From the NCBI GenBank assembly GCA_963754265.1, contig CAVWFB010000009.1:124001-188000 (forward strand): DNA of 64,000 nt, in the 5' to 3' direction. Shown in pieces: positions 9,984 to 19,161 of this stretch; position 1 is the stretch's first letter; every line of letters begins with the position of its first letter. The DNA is from AC-32 sp963754265 (GTDB taxonomy: Bacteria; Actinomycetota; Thermoleophilia; Gaiellales; Gaiellaceae). The position numbers were made by a program, and so were the translations under genes. The notes below the pieces were generated by a model. It worked only from the letters and a program-made list of their open reading frames with translations, made no database searches and was not told the origin of the DNA.

Positions 9984-9989
9984 GGACAG

Positions 9990-9995
9990 AGTCTA
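9990..9995 (-). promoter_or_regulatory. -10 box (TAGACT) for deoC
   Basis: TAGACT on the minus strand fits TANNNT and ends six bases before the deoC ATG, so deoC likely has its own leaderless promoter. Confidence 0.4.
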
Positions 9996-10697
9996 GCCCC
10001 GGCCCGCCGGCGACCCAGCCCAGGCAAGGAGTCGCGAGGACACCTCGTCGAGGCCGTCGCAGACGGCGTCCGCACCCGGAAAGCCGTCGTCGGAACCCTC
10101 GGGGCGGACGGCGATCGACCGAGTTCCGGTCGCGCGGGCGGCCTCGACGTCGCGCGCGGTGTCGCCCACCGCGACGGTCTCAGCGGCCGGCCAGCCGCCG
10201 GCACGCTCGCGCGCCAGGTCGAGCAGCTCGCCCCGCGATTCCGAGTCGCAGCCGAACGCGCCCTGCCCCTCCGGAAAGTAGGCGTCGAGTGCCAGCAGCT
10301 TCATCCGGGCTCGGGCCATCGACTCGGGATTCCCAGTCCAGAGCGCGAGCCGCAGCCCTGCCGCTTGCAGGCGCGAGAGGGCGGCAGCCGCTCCGGGAGC
10401 GGCTTCCCAGGTGCTCGTGTCCGCGTGGCCGAGCAGCTCGAGGTAGCGCGCGGCGAACTCCGGGCACCAGGCCCGAAGACCCGCGTCGAGGGCGTGATCG
10501 TCGAGGCCCGCGTCGTGGAGGACGAGACGCGCGATCCTGAGCGAGGTCTGGCCGGGATGGGGGATGCGCTCGACTGCGTCCTCTGAAAGGTCGACGCCGA
10601 AGTGCGCTTCCAACGTCTCTCGCATCGCCTGGCCGGAAAGCGCGTCGTGCGTGAGGAACAGCGTGCCGTCCACGTCGAACAGCACGAGCAGGGGCAT
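9993..10697 (-). CDS. HAD-superfamily phosphatase (phosphoglycolate phosphatase-like)
   Basis: A 234-residue haloacid dehalogenase-type hydrolase. Motif I is DVDGT at about residues 8-12 (nucleophile and acid Asp), motif II is the Thr of LWTGNPE, motif III a Lys/Arg in the ARMKLLAL region, and motif IV is VGDTARDVEAA. A helical cap lies between motifs I and II, as in phosphoglycolate phosphatase and beta-phosphoglucomutase relatives. The substrate cannot be assigned. The ATG at 10697 shares its A with the era stop (TGATG); a GTG one codon earlier is an alternative start. Either way it is the last gene of the era operon. Confidence 0.8.
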   Translation of the reverse strand: MPLLVLFDVDGTLFLTHDALSGQAMRETLEAHFGVDLSEDAVERIPHPGQTSLRIARLVLHDAGLDDHALDAGLRAWCPEFAARYLELLGHADTSTWEAAPGAAAALSRLQAAGLRLALWTGNPESMARARMKLLALDAYFPEGQGAFGCDSESRGELLDLARERAGGWPAAETVAVGDTARDVEAARATGTRSIAVRPEGSDDGFPGADAVCDGLDEVSSRLLAWAGSPAGRG

Positions 10698-11557
10698 CAC
10701 ATCCCGAGACGCTCGAGCATCGCCTCGTCACCCCGCCACTTCGGCCTCGCCTTCACCCTCAAGTCGAGAAAGATCGGGTGGCCCAGAAGGTGCTCGATCT
10801 CGGGCCGAGCGCGGGTGCCGATCTTCTTGACGACCGAGCCGCCCTTCCCGACGACGATCTGCTTCTGCGACTCGGTCTCGACGAAGATGGTCGCGCGCAC
10901 GACCTTCTCGCCCAGCTCGTCGACTTCGACCAACAGGGCGTGGGGAACTTCTTCCCGCGTCAGCTGCAGCGCCTTCTCGCGGACGAGCTCGGCGATCTGC
11001 ACCTCGGGCGCGAGGTCGGTGCGCTGCTCCCGCGGGTAGTACGCGGGCCCTTCCGGTAGTAGCTCGACGAGGTCTTGCCGCAGCTCGGCGACGCCGTCGC
11101 CGGTAACGGCGCTCACCGGGTGGAGCGAATGGAAGGGGCCGAGCCGGGAGGCGTTCTGCATTTGCTCGGCGATGTGTCCCGGCTTGAGGCGATCGACCTT
11201 GTTCAACGCGATCACGACCGGGACGCCGAGGCCGAACACCCGTCCGGCGATGTGGCGGTCGCCTGCCCCGATCCGCTCGCGGGCCGAGAGGACGAGGAGC
11301 ACGGCCTCGACGTCCTCGAGTGACTGGTCGACCGTGCGCTGCATGCGCTCGGTCAGCGCATCGCGCGGCCGCTGGAACCCCGGCAGGTCGGCGAGCACGA
11401 GCTGGTGGTCCTCCCCGTTCGCGATCCCCATCACGCGCCGCCGCGTCGTCTGAGGCTTGTCGGAGACGATCGCCACCTTGCCTCCGGCAAGCGCATTGAC
11501 GAGCGTCGACTTGCCCACGTTGGGCCGGCCGGCAACGGCGACGAAGCCGCTCTTCAC
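10697..11557 (-). CDS. era: GTPase Era
   Basis: A 286-residue ribosome-assembly GTPase that binds 16S rRNA. The G1 loop GRPNVGKST, G3 DLPGF, G4 NKVD and G5 SAV motifs are in order in the first 160 residues. The C-terminal KH domain has the VVGKGGSVVKKIG RNA-binding loop and the LDLRVKARPKWR end typical of Era. GTG 11557 is chosen because it lies a normal distance from a GGAGGGGGG ribosome binding site and puts the G1 loop about ten residues in, as in the family. It follows cdd after a gap of about 110 bases and overlaps the HAD gene by one base. Confidence 0.95.
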   Translation of the reverse strand: MKSGFVAVAGRPNVGKSTLVNALAGGKVAIVSDKPQTTRRRVMGIANGEDHQLVLADLPGFQRPRDALTERMQRTVDQSLEDVEAVLLVLSARERIGAGDRHIAGRVFGLGVPVVIALNKVDRLKPGHIAEQMQNASRLGPFHSLHPVSAVTGDGVAELRQDLVELLPEGPAYYPREQRTDLAPEVQIAELVREKALQLTREEVPHALLVEVDELGEKVVRATIFVETESQKQIVVGKGGSVVKKIGTRARPEIEHLLGHPIFLDLRVKARPKWRGDEAMLERLGM

Positions 11558-11666
11558 GAGACGCACCCCCCTCCCGGGGTGGGGAAGCATGCCCGCCGCC
11601 CTCGGCGATGAGCGTACCGGCCGTCGACGCACGCGTCTGCGACGCCTTCGTAACGAGTGTGGAACT

Positions 11667-12032
11667 TCAGTCGAGGTCCCACGTGTCCGGCAGCAGCTCG
11701 GCCGGCGTGTACGTAACGATCTCGCCCTCCCGGTTGGGGAACGTCACCCGGTCGAGCCGGAACTCGTAGAGCCACTGGCGACAGCCGCCGCACGGAGAGG
11801 CAGTGATGCCGATCGCCTCGAGGTCGCCCGGGCGGCAGCCCTCGACGACGGCTCGGGAGATCGCCGTCTTCTCGGCGCAGACGCCAAGCGGGTATGCGGC
11901 GTTCTCGACGTTCACACCCTCGAACACGCGGCCGTCGCGGGCCCGGACCGCGGCGCCGACGAAGTAGTTGGAGTACGGGGCGTATGCCCGCTGCGAGATC
12001 GCGACCGCCCGCTCGTACAGCTCGTCGCTCAC
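11667..12032 (-). CDS. cdd: Cytidine deaminase
   Basis: A 121-residue homotetrameric-type cytidine deaminase that converts cytidine and deoxycytidine to uridine and deoxyuridine in pyrimidine salvage. The zinc ligands and catalytic Glu are visible as Cys52-Ala-Glu54 in the ENAAYPLGVCAEK motif and Cys81 and Cys84 in SPCGGCRQ. The nucleoside-binding NVENAAY segment is present. The GTG start at 12032 overlaps the dgkA stop in a GTGA. Its place between dgkA and era is the same as in many Gram-positive genomes. Confidence 0.95.
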   Translation of the reverse strand: MSDELYERAVAISQRAYAPYSNYFVGAAVRARDGRVFEGVNVENAAYPLGVCAEKTAISRAVVEGCRPGDLEAIGITASPCGGCRQWLYEFRLDRVTFPNREGEIVTYTPAELLPDTWDLD

Positions 12033-12745
12033 GCGAGCACCTGGAAGACGACCAGCGTGATGAGCGCGCCGAGCACCCCGCCGTAGGTGACCTCGAGCGC
12101 CGAATGGACACCGGATTCGACCCGCGTCTGCGCCACCAGCAATGCCATGATGAACGTCAGCGACGAGATCAAGAACCGGTGCGAGTCGCTGATGATGTAC
12201 GTCGCAGCCATCCAGCCCGCGAAGGCGACCGCGGCATGGCCCGAAGGGAGACCTCCGCGCAACGGGGTGCCCCGTCCGGTGTAGGCCTTCGTCCCGATCA
12301 CGACGATGATCGTCAAGACGAGCGCGATCAACGTCACCTGCGCCGGCGCGTCGCGGATCCGGTCGAGCAGGCGAGAGCTACGGTCGGCCACCTCACCGGA
12401 GAAGACCAGGTACCCGATCGCGACGGCGTTGACGGTCGCGATCAGCACGGCTCCGGCGGCGATGTCCTTCGCCAGCTTCGCGAGGGGGTCGAACGAGGTG
12501 GTCGCGACGTCGATCGCCTGCTCGAGCGCGGAGTTGATCATCTCGGCGATGAACACGAACGCGATCGCAAGCAGGAGCGCGATCAGCTCGAGCCTCGAAA
12601 CGCCGATCACGACGGCCGTGACGAGCACGACGACCGCCGCGAGAAAGTGGATCCGCATGTTCCGTTGCGTCCGGAGCACGTGGATGATCCCTTCGAAGGC
12701 GAAGTTGAAGCTCTCGAGGAGCGTCTGCGCGCGGCGCTTCGTCAT
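12029..12745 (-). CDS. dgkA: DgkA-PAP2 fusion: undecaprenol/diacylglycerol kinase with lipid phosphatase domain
   Basis: A 238-residue membrane protein with two lipid-phosphate domains. Residues 1-120 are a DgkA-type kinase, with the EMINSALEQAID helix (Glu68, Asn71, Glu75) and the AKDIAAGAV helix that form its active site. Residues about 150-238 are a PAP2 phosphatase: a Lys-Ala-Tyr-x-x-Arg segment, LPSGH at 166-170 and GVHSALEV with His214. In Gram-positive bacteria DgkA makes undecaprenyl phosphate from undecaprenol, while PAP2 enzymes dephosphorylate undecaprenyl diphosphate or phosphatidate. Fused, they could recycle the cell wall carrier lipid. ATG 12745 overlaps the ybeY stop (ATGA); ATG 12754 is an alternative. 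Confidence 0.85.
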   Translation of the reverse strand: MTKRRAQTLLESFNFAFEGIIHVLRTQRNMRIHFLAAVVVLVTAVVIGVSRLELIALLLAIAFVFIAEMINSALEQAIDVATTSFDPLAKLAKDIAAGAVLIATVNAVAIGYLVFSGEVADRSSRLLDRIRDAPAQVTLIALVLTIIVVIGTKAYTGRGTPLRGGLPSGHAAVAFAGWMAATYIISDSHRFLISSLTFIMALLVAQTRVESGVHSALEVTYGGVLGALITLVVFQVLA

Positions 12746-13119
12746 TCGCTCCATTGCGCTTCTCTCTCCTCCATCTCGGCTCCGTGCTCGTACCCGAGCA
12801 GGTGCAGCAGCCCGTGAACCAGCGGGGGTCGCCACGCCTCGCCGACGACCTGGGGACAGAGAACGGCGTCGCCGAGCTGTCGCGGCACGCCGGGGTCGAG
12901 CTCGTCCCGCCGGTCGATCGGGAACGAGAGCACGTCCGTGACCTCGTCAACACCGAGGTGATCGCGCTTGAGCGTCCTCATCTCCTCCGGCGCCACGAAA
13001 TGCAGGCCGAGCTCGGCTTCGCCCACGCCCTCGCCGTCGAGTACCCGCCGTGCCAGCTCGATAGCCGCCCCCTCCTCGACCTCGACGCCGCTGCGGTTTT
13101 CCACCTCGACCGAGACCAT
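12742..13119 (-). CDS. ybeY: Endoribonuclease YbeY
   Basis: A 125-residue single-strand-specific RNase acting in 16S rRNA maturation and ribosome quality control. The zinc site HGLLHLLGYEH (His102, His106, His112) and the preceding TDVLSFP segment are the family signature. The length is a little short of the usual 150. It sits between phoH (two bases upstream) and dgkA (four-base overlap), the standard order for this operon. Confidence 0.95.
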   Translation of the reverse strand: MVSVEVENRSGVEVEEGAAIELARRVLDGEGVGEAELGLHFVAPEEMRTLKRDHLGVDEVTDVLSFPIDRRDELDPGVPRQLGDAVLCPQVVGEAWRPPLVHGLLHLLGYEHGAEMEEREAQWSE

Positions 13120-13121
13120 CT

Positions 13122-14081
<960 letters not shown>

Positions 14082-14163
14082 TCGGCCCAGTGTAGGCGCT
14101 CCACCTGACCTCGACGGAACCGCGCCGCGCGTGACGCTTTCGGCTCGATTTCGACACAGACAC

Positions 14164-14201
14164 ACGCGCCGCCGCTCGATACGCTCGCAGCGGGGAGGAG
14201 G
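14164..14201. repeat. Dispersed intergenic repeat, family 2, copy 2
   Basis: Second copy of the element at 5600-5636, sharing CTCGATACGCTCGC and CGGGGAG. Here CCGCT and AGCGG flanking the core can form a hairpin stem. It lies in the gap between yqeY (ends 14231, minus strand) and the start of phoH. Confidence 0.5.
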
Positions 14202-14230
14202 CCGGGCGCGCCTTTAACCCGCGGCGATAC

Positions 14231-14674
14231 TCAGGCGAGCTTCTCGCGCACGAGCTGGCTCACCGCGGAGCCGTCGGCCCGGCCGGCCACCTGCGGCATC
14301 ACGTCGGCCATCACCCGGCCGATGTCCCGCATGCTCGTCGCGCCGACCTCGGCGATCACGTCGTCGATGATCTCCTCCAACTCGTCCTCGGAGAGGGGTT
14401 CGGGCATGAACTCCTCGAGCACCGCCAGCTCACGCTCCTCGGTGTCTGCCTGCTCCTCCCGGCCTCCGGCACGGAAGGCCTCGGCGGCCTCGGTCCGGCG
14501 CTTGCGCTCGCGCTGAAGGACCTGCAGCTCCTCGTCGTCGTGAAGCGGCCGCTGAAGCTCCTTCTCGGCCGAGCGGAGGCTCGCCAGGATCAGGCGGAGC
14601 GTGTTCCGTCGCTCAGCGTCCCGCGCGACCATCGCCTCCTTGAGCTCGCTTTCGAGCCTGGCGATGAGGCTCAT
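14231..14674 (-). CDS. yqeY: GatB/YqeY domain protein
   Basis: A 147-residue protein of the YqeY family, which shares the tRNA-binding tail domain of GatB but whose exact job is unclear. Seen: the N-terminal helical part with KEAMVARDAERRNTLRLILASL and the C-terminal SMRDIGRVMADVMPQVAGRADG segment, both typical. ATG 14674 overlaps the HIT gene stop as ATGA. The operon position after mtaB and HIT is as expected. Confidence 0.9.
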   Translation of the reverse strand: MSLIARLESELKEAMVARDAERRNTLRLILASLRSAEKELQRPLHDDEELQVLQRERKRRTEAAEAFRAGGREEQADTEERELAVLEEFMPEPLSEDELEEIIDDVIAEVGATSMRDIGRVMADVMPQVAGRADGSAVSQLVREKLA

Positions 14675-15003
14675 CCGGCCGGCCCCCACTCCCGCCCGCC
14701 GAGGACGTGCCAGTGCAGGTGGAAGATCGTCTGGCCTGCACCCTCTCCGACGTTCACCACGAGCCGGTAGTCGTCGAGCCCCGCGACCTTCGCGCTCTCA
14801 GCGACGAACTCGAGCATGCGCTTTGCCTCCTCGGCCGGAAACTCCGAGATCTCGCGGAAGCTCGAGACGTGCCGCTCGGGGAGCACCAGCAGGTGCGTCT
14901 CGGCCTTCGGGTGGATATCCCGGACCGCGACGAAGCCGTCGCCGGAGTGGACGTGCTCGCCTTCGCGCACCAGGCTGCAGAAGAGGCAGTCCTCAGGCGG
15001 CAA
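14671..15003 (-). CDS. HIT family nucleotide hydrolase
   Basis: A 110-residue histidine triad protein. The catalytic HLHWHVLGG motif is near the C-terminus, and an N-terminal Cys-Leu-Phe-Cys pair fits the zinc-binding HINT subgroup. These enzymes hydrolyse purine nucleoside phosphoramidates and related AMP-linked compounds. TTG 15003 is chosen as start because a GGAGGGG ribosome binding site lies five bases before it and the CxxC begins six residues later. This start lies inside the last codons of mtaB (11-base overlap), so translation is probably coupled. Confidence 0.9.
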   Translation of the reverse strand: MPPEDCLFCSLVREGEHVHSGDGFVAVRDIHPKAETHLLVLPERHVSSFREISEFPAEEAKRMLEFVAESAKVAGLDDYRLVVNVGEGAGQTIFHLHWHVLGGREWGPAG

Positions 15004-16183
15004 GGATCCCCTCCTCGGTGACGGCACCCGCCCGAGCGCGAACGAGCTCGCCGATCGGGCCGTCGACGAACCACGGCGAGTAGTCGTCGCCGTAGCCGCG
15101 CCCGGGTCGGTCGACGAGGATCGTGTCCTCGCGCCCGATCTTCTCCCGCCAGCGCGCAAGGGAAGCAGTCCGCGAAGCCTCGCGCAGGCGTGCGCTCCGG
15201 TCCCGCTTGGTCGCCGCCGGGACGCTGTCGGCCGCGGCGGTGGCCGTGCCCGGCCGGGGCGAGTACGGGAAGACGTGCACCTTCGTCACGCCGGCCTCGG
15301 CAACCACGGCGAGCGTCCGCCGGAACGCAGCCTCGTCCTCGCCCGGGAAGCCCACGATCACGTCGGAGGTCAGGTTGAAATCGGCGAGGCCCTCTACGCG
15401 CCGGAGGAACGTGGCGGTGTCGTACCGACGGCCCATCGCGCGGAGGACACTATCGTCGCCAGATTGGAGCGGAACGTGCAGGTGGCGGGCCGCGGTCGGC
15501 GTCTCGCGCAGCGCCCGGACGAGCTCCGGCTTGACGTGGTTGACCTCGATCGACGAGAGGCGAAGGCGGGCGAGCCCGGGAGTCTCCCCCGCCTCGCGCA
15601 CGAGGCGCGAGAGCGAGTAGCCGGCTCCCCGGTCGCGGTAGCAGCCGAGATTGATCCCGGTGAGTACGACCTCACGGTGCCCCTGCTGCACGCGGCGCCG
15701 GACCTCGCGCAGGACCGCCTCGGCAGGCCGGCTGCGTGACCGGCCGCGCACGAGCGGGATCACGCAGAAGGCGCAGGAGAAGCTGCAGCCGTCCTGCACC
15801 TTGACGAACGCGCGCACCCGGTCGAGGCGGGCGTCGCCCTGGACGCAGGCGATCGCCCCCACATCGCCGGCGACGAACGCGGGCGTGTCCTCGGCCCGGC
15901 GAGCGACCACGACCACGTTCTCCGGCAGCCCGGCAAAACCATCCGCGGCGAGGTTGGCACCGCACCCCGTGACATAGACGCGCTCATGGGTCCGTGCCGC
16001 CCGTGAGGCGGCCTGCCGTGACTTCCGCACCGCCTCGTGGGTGACACAGCACGTGTTGACGACCGCGATCTGCGCGCCATCCCGAAGCTCCGAGTGCCCA
16101 TCGGCAAGCAGACGCTCGCGGATCGCGTGTGCGTCCACATGCGAGACCTTGCAGCCGAGGAAGCGGATCGAGAAGCTCCCCAC
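14993..16183 (-). CDS. mtaB: tRNA t6A37 methylthiotransferase MtaB
   Basis: A 396-residue radical SAM methylthiotransferase that adds a methylthio group to t6A37 of ANN-decoding tRNAs. The N-terminal UPF0004 domain supplies the second iron-sulfur cluster with Cys11, Cys45 and Cys74; the radical SAM cluster is CSFSCAFC (Cys133, 137, 140). The HVPLQSGDDSVL and DVIVGFPGE segments are classic. A short TRAM-like tail follows. The start is GTG 16183 behind GAGGAG, which itself lies at the end of prmA. MtaB is preferred over MiaB because of the GCKVSHVDA N-terminus and the neighbourhood. Confidence 0.9.
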   Translation of the reverse strand: MGSFSIRFLGCKVSHVDAHAIRERLLADGHSELRDGAQIAVVNTCCVTHEAVRKSRQAASRAARTHERVYVTGCGANLAADGFAGLPENVVVVARRAEDTPAFVAGDVGAIACVQGDARLDRVRAFVKVQDGCSFSCAFCVIPLVRGRSRSRPAEAVLREVRRRVQQGHREVVLTGINLGCYRDRGAGYSLSRLVREAGETPGLARLRLSSIEVNHVKPELVRALRETPTAARHLHVPLQSGDDSVLRAMGRRYDTATFLRRVEGLADFNLTSDVIVGFPGEDEAAFRRTLAVVAEAGVTKVHVFPYSPRPGTATAAADSVPAATKRDRSARLREASRTASLARWREKIGREDTILVDRPGRGYGDDYSPWFVDGPIGELVRARAGAVTEEGILAA

Positions 16184-16194
16184 GGCGCCGGACT

Positions 16195-16929
16195 CTACTC
16201 CTCGCGCCGAAACAGGTCCGCCGCCCAGCCTCCCGCGGTCCTTCGGGCCTCACGCCGAAAGCCCGCGAGGACGGGCTGGTCCTGTTCGAGGTACCCCGAG
16301 GTGACGAGCGCGGGAGTGTCGAGGAGCGGACCCAGTCGCTCGACGGCGTCCCGTGCGATGTTCGCAACCGCAGCGTCTGCGGCGGGCATCGGCTCGACGA
16401 GCGCATCCGCGAGCAGGAGCTCGAGCTCGACGTCGTTCGCAGCCGCGTTCCGGGCGGTCGCGTCCAGCGCGGCTCGATCGTGGTCCACAGCGACGACGGG
16501 CGCGAAGCCCAGCCTCGCGGCGGCGATCGAGAGCACCCCGGACCCGCAGCCCACGTCGAGCAGGCTCCCCCGCTCCAGGTCGGCCAGGAGTTCCAGACAC
16601 AGTCGCGTGGTCGCATGACCACCCGTCCCGAAGGCCCGCCCCGGGTCGACGACGATCGCGTCGGTGTCGGGCGGGGGCTCCTCCCACGGCGGCCCGACCC
16701 AGAGGCTTCCGACCCGCACCGGCCGGTGGAACTCCCGCCAGCGCTCGTCCCAGTCCGTCGGCACCTCCTCGGAGCGCACCTCACCGAACGCCGCCCACAG
16801 CCGCTCCTCTCCGCCCGCATCCGTGTACGCGACCAGCTCGACCGCGTCGGCGTGCTCGAGCTCCTCGAAGCCGCCCGGGAAGAGCTCGAGCATCAGCGCG
16901 CGTGCGACCTCTGCACGCTCCGGGGGCAC
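16195..16929 (-). CDS. prmA: Ribosomal protein L11 methyltransferase
   Basis: A 244-residue SAM-dependent methyltransferase that trimethylates ribosomal protein L11. The FGTGGHATT loop (100-108) is diagnostic of PrmA and the SAM-binding LLDVGCGSGVLSIAA follows at 123-137. The later NIARD segment takes the place of the usual NI(L)A acceptor motif. The start is GTG 16929, 26 bases after the dnaJ stop. No rsmE is present between it and mtaB, unlike in many relatives of this operon. Confidence 0.9.
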   Translation of the reverse strand: MPPERAEVARALMLELFPGGFEELEHADAVELVAYTDAGGEERLWAAFGEVRSEEVPTDWDERWREFHRPVRVGSLWVGPPWEEPPPDTDAIVVDPGRAFGTGGHATTRLCLELLADLERGSLLDVGCGSGVLSIAAARLGFAPVVAVDHDRAALDATARNAAANDVELELLLADALVEPMPAADAAVANIARDAVERLGPLLDTPALVTSGYLEQDQPVLAGFRREARRTAGGWAADLFRREE

Positions 16930-16955
16930 TGATGCGGAAACGCGGCGAAGCGGGG

Positions 16956-18074
16956 TCAGCGGAAGGCGCTCTTGAGCTTCTCGAAGAACCCCTCGTCGGG
17001 ACGGTAGGTGTCCTCGTCGACCGTCCCACCGAACTGCTCCAGCAACCCGCGCTGCTCCTCGCTCAGGCGACGTGGGATCTGAACGTTGACGAGCACGCGC
17101 TGGTCACCCCGGCCGAATCCCTGCAGAACCGGCATGCCGTGGCCACGCAACACCTGGATGTCGCCAGGCTGGGTGCCCGCGTCGAGGTCGAGCTCGACGT
17201 CGCCTTCCAGCGTGGGCACCTGAACCTTCGTCCCCAGCGCCGCCTCGGTCATCGTCAAGTCCACCGTGCAGAAGATGTCGTTGCCCTCCCGGACGAGGCG
17301 CGCGTGGGGCCGGATGCCGACCTGGACATAAGCGTCGCCGGCCCTCCCACCGAGCGCACCCGCATGGCCCTCGCCGGAGATCCGGATCTGCTGGCCGTCG
17401 TGGATGCCTGCAGGAACCTCGACCTCGAGTGTCCGCTCCTCCACGGACCGCCCCGATCCGTCGCAGTCGAGACAGGGCCGCTCGACCACCCGACCGGCGC
17501 CGCCACAGCCCGGGCACGTCTGCGAGCGGACGAATTCGCCGAACGCCGTCCGGGAGACGTGCTGCAGGTGGCCGCGACCGCCACAGGTGGCGCAGACGAC
17601 CGGTTCGGTTCCCGGCTCTGCGCCGCTTCCTCGACAGGTGGCGCAGGGAACGGTGACCGGGATCGAGACCTCGCGCTTGACGCCCGTCGCGGCCTCGGCG
17701 AGCTCGATCTCTATCCGGGCAGCCACGTCCGCCCCGCGAGCGCTCCTGGGCCGAGCAGCGACGCCGAAGACGTCGTCGCCGAAGAAGGCCGCGAACAGGT
17801 CGGAGAGGCTGCCCAGGTCGAAGCTCGAAGGCGTGAAGCCGCCGCCCCGGAGACCTGCGTGCCCATACCGGTCGTAGAGCTCGCGCGCCTCCGGCTTGGA
17901 GAGAACCTCGTAGGCCTCGACGACCTCGCGAAACCGCTCCTCCGCGTCAGGCGCCTCGGAGACGTCCGGATGCAGGGTGCGCGCGAGCCCTCGAAACGCC
18001 TTCTTGATCGCCGTCTCGTCGGCAGTGCGTGGCACTCCGAGCAGCTCGTAGTAGTCGCGCTGAGTGGTCGCCAT
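16956..18074 (-). CDS. dnaJ: Chaperone DnaJ
   Basis: A 372-residue Hsp40 co-chaperone that stimulates DnaK. The J domain has HPD at 35-37, then a Gly/Phe-rich linker (RGGGFTPSSFDLGSL). The zinc-finger domain has four CxxCxGxG-type repeats between about residues 140 and 210, and the C-terminal substrate-binding domains follow. It starts at ATG 18074; TACGCT ten bases upstream could be a -10 box. With hrcA just upstream it forms a heat-shock unit. dnaK and grpE are not in the window, so this is the hrcA-linked dnaJ found in actinobacteria that also carry another copy elsewhere (inference). Confidence 0.95.
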   Translation of the reverse strand: MATTQRDYYELLGVPRTADETAIKKAFRGLARTLHPDVSEAPDAEERFREVVEAYEVLSKPEARELYDRYGHAGLRGGGFTPSSFDLGSLSDLFAAFFGDDVFGVAARPRSARGADVAARIEIELAEAATGVKREVSIPVTVPCATCRGSGAEPGTEPVVCATCGGRGHLQHVSRTAFGEFVRSQTCPGCGGAGRVVERPCLDCDGSGRSVEERTLEVEVPAGIHDGQQIRISGEGHAGALGGRAGDAYVQVGIRPHARLVREGNDIFCTVDLTMTEAALGTKVQVPTLEGDVELDLDAGTQPGDIQVLRGHGMPVLQGFGRGDQRVLVNVQIPRRLSEEQRGLLEQFGGTVDEDTYRPDEGFFEKLKSAFR

Positions 18075-18099
18075 TCCCGGTCGGAGCGTAGCTCCTGCC

Positions 18100-19146
18100 C
18101 TAGTTGTCGTCGTAGATCTCTTCGACGAACCGAGAGAGCTCGTGGGCCGCTGCGCGCACCGAGCGGATCGCCTTCTCGTAGTCCATCCGCACCGGGCCGA
18201 GGAGCGTGACGGCGCCGAGGGTACGGTTCGTGAGGCCGTAGGAGGCGCCGACGAGCGAGAGATCCCGCAGCGCCGGGTGATCGAGCTCGGGCCCCACCCG
18301 GACGAAGGGCCGGCGCCGGTCGAGCGTCTGGCTGAGGACCTCGAGCAGCGCCGCGCGCTTCTCGAGCACCTCGAGGAGGCGCTGGTAGCTCTCGAGCTCC
18401 TCGCCGTGGAGATCCTCGAGCAGACCGGCCGCCCCGCCGACATAGAGGCTCTGCTCCTCCGCGGCCAGCGCCTCGTCGAAGAGCGGGCGCAGGACGGCGA
18501 GGAACGTTGCCTCCCGCGGGCCGAGCGTCGGCTCGTCGAGCCGCCGTCGTAGCGCGTGGCTGCCGAGCTCGAGCCCGGCGACGCGCTCGTTCAGGTACTG
18601 CGCCGCCCAGGATGCAAGTCCCGGATCGACCGGCTCCGCGAAGCGGTAGACCCGCTTCGTGACGCTGCCGGTGGAGGTGATGACCACCACCATCACGACT
18701 TGGGCCTGGAGCAAGAGCACCTCGACGTGCCTGACCGTCGCCGTCCCGAGCGGAGGCGCCGAGACGAGCGCGAGAAGCCTGGTCAGCTCCGAGAGCATCT
18801 CCGTGGTCGCCTGCAGCGCAACGTCGACCTCGGTGCGCGCGGTCGTCAGGTCGAGCGGGAAACCGCCCGGCTGCGGCTCGAGTCGCTCGAGCAGGCGATC
18901 CGCGTAGTAGCGGTAACCGCGCTCGGTCGGAACCCGCCCGGCGGAGGTGTGCGGATGGGTCAGCAGCCCGAGCCGCTCGAGCGCCGCCAGCTCGGTGCGG
19001 ACGGTGGACGTGGACACGCTGAGCCGCGTCTGCTCGACCAGCGTTCGCGAGCCCACCGGCTGCCTCGTCGCGACGTACTCCTCGACGACGCCGCGCAGGA
19101 TCGCGCGTTGACGTTCGTTGAGCTCGATGTCGGCCGTCTTCTCCAC
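18100..19146 (-). CDS. hrcA: Heat-inducible transcription repressor HrcA
   Basis: A 348-residue repressor of class I heat-shock genes. The N-terminal winged helix has the ERQRAILRGVVEEYVATRQPVGSRTL segment split around its recognition helix (about residues 11-36) and SVSTSTVRTELAALERLGLLTHPHTSAGRVP (about 43-73), both hallmarks. The GAF-like sensing domain follows. The start is GTG 19146. HrcA normally binds CIRCE elements; none (TTAGCACTC with inverted GAGTGCTAA) is visible before hrcA or dnaJ, so its operator must be elsewhere or altered. Confidence 0.95.
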   Translation of the reverse strand: MEKTADIELNERQRAILRGVVEEYVATRQPVGSRTLVEQTRLSVSTSTVRTELAALERLGLLTHPHTSAGRVPTERGYRYYADRLLERLEPQPGGFPLDLTTARTEVDVALQATTEMLSELTRLLALVSAPPLGTATVRHVEVLLLQAQVVMVVVITSTGSVTKRVYRFAEPVDPGLASWAAQYLNERVAGLELGSHALRRRLDEPTLGPREATFLAVLRPLFDEALAAEEQSLYVGGAAGLLEDLHGEELESYQRLLEVLEKRAALLEVLSQTLDRRRPFVRVGPELDHPALRDLSLVGASYGLTNRTLGAVTLLGPVRMDYEKAIRSVRAAAHELSRFVEEIYDDN

Positions 19147-19161
19147 TTCTTTGCAGGGATT

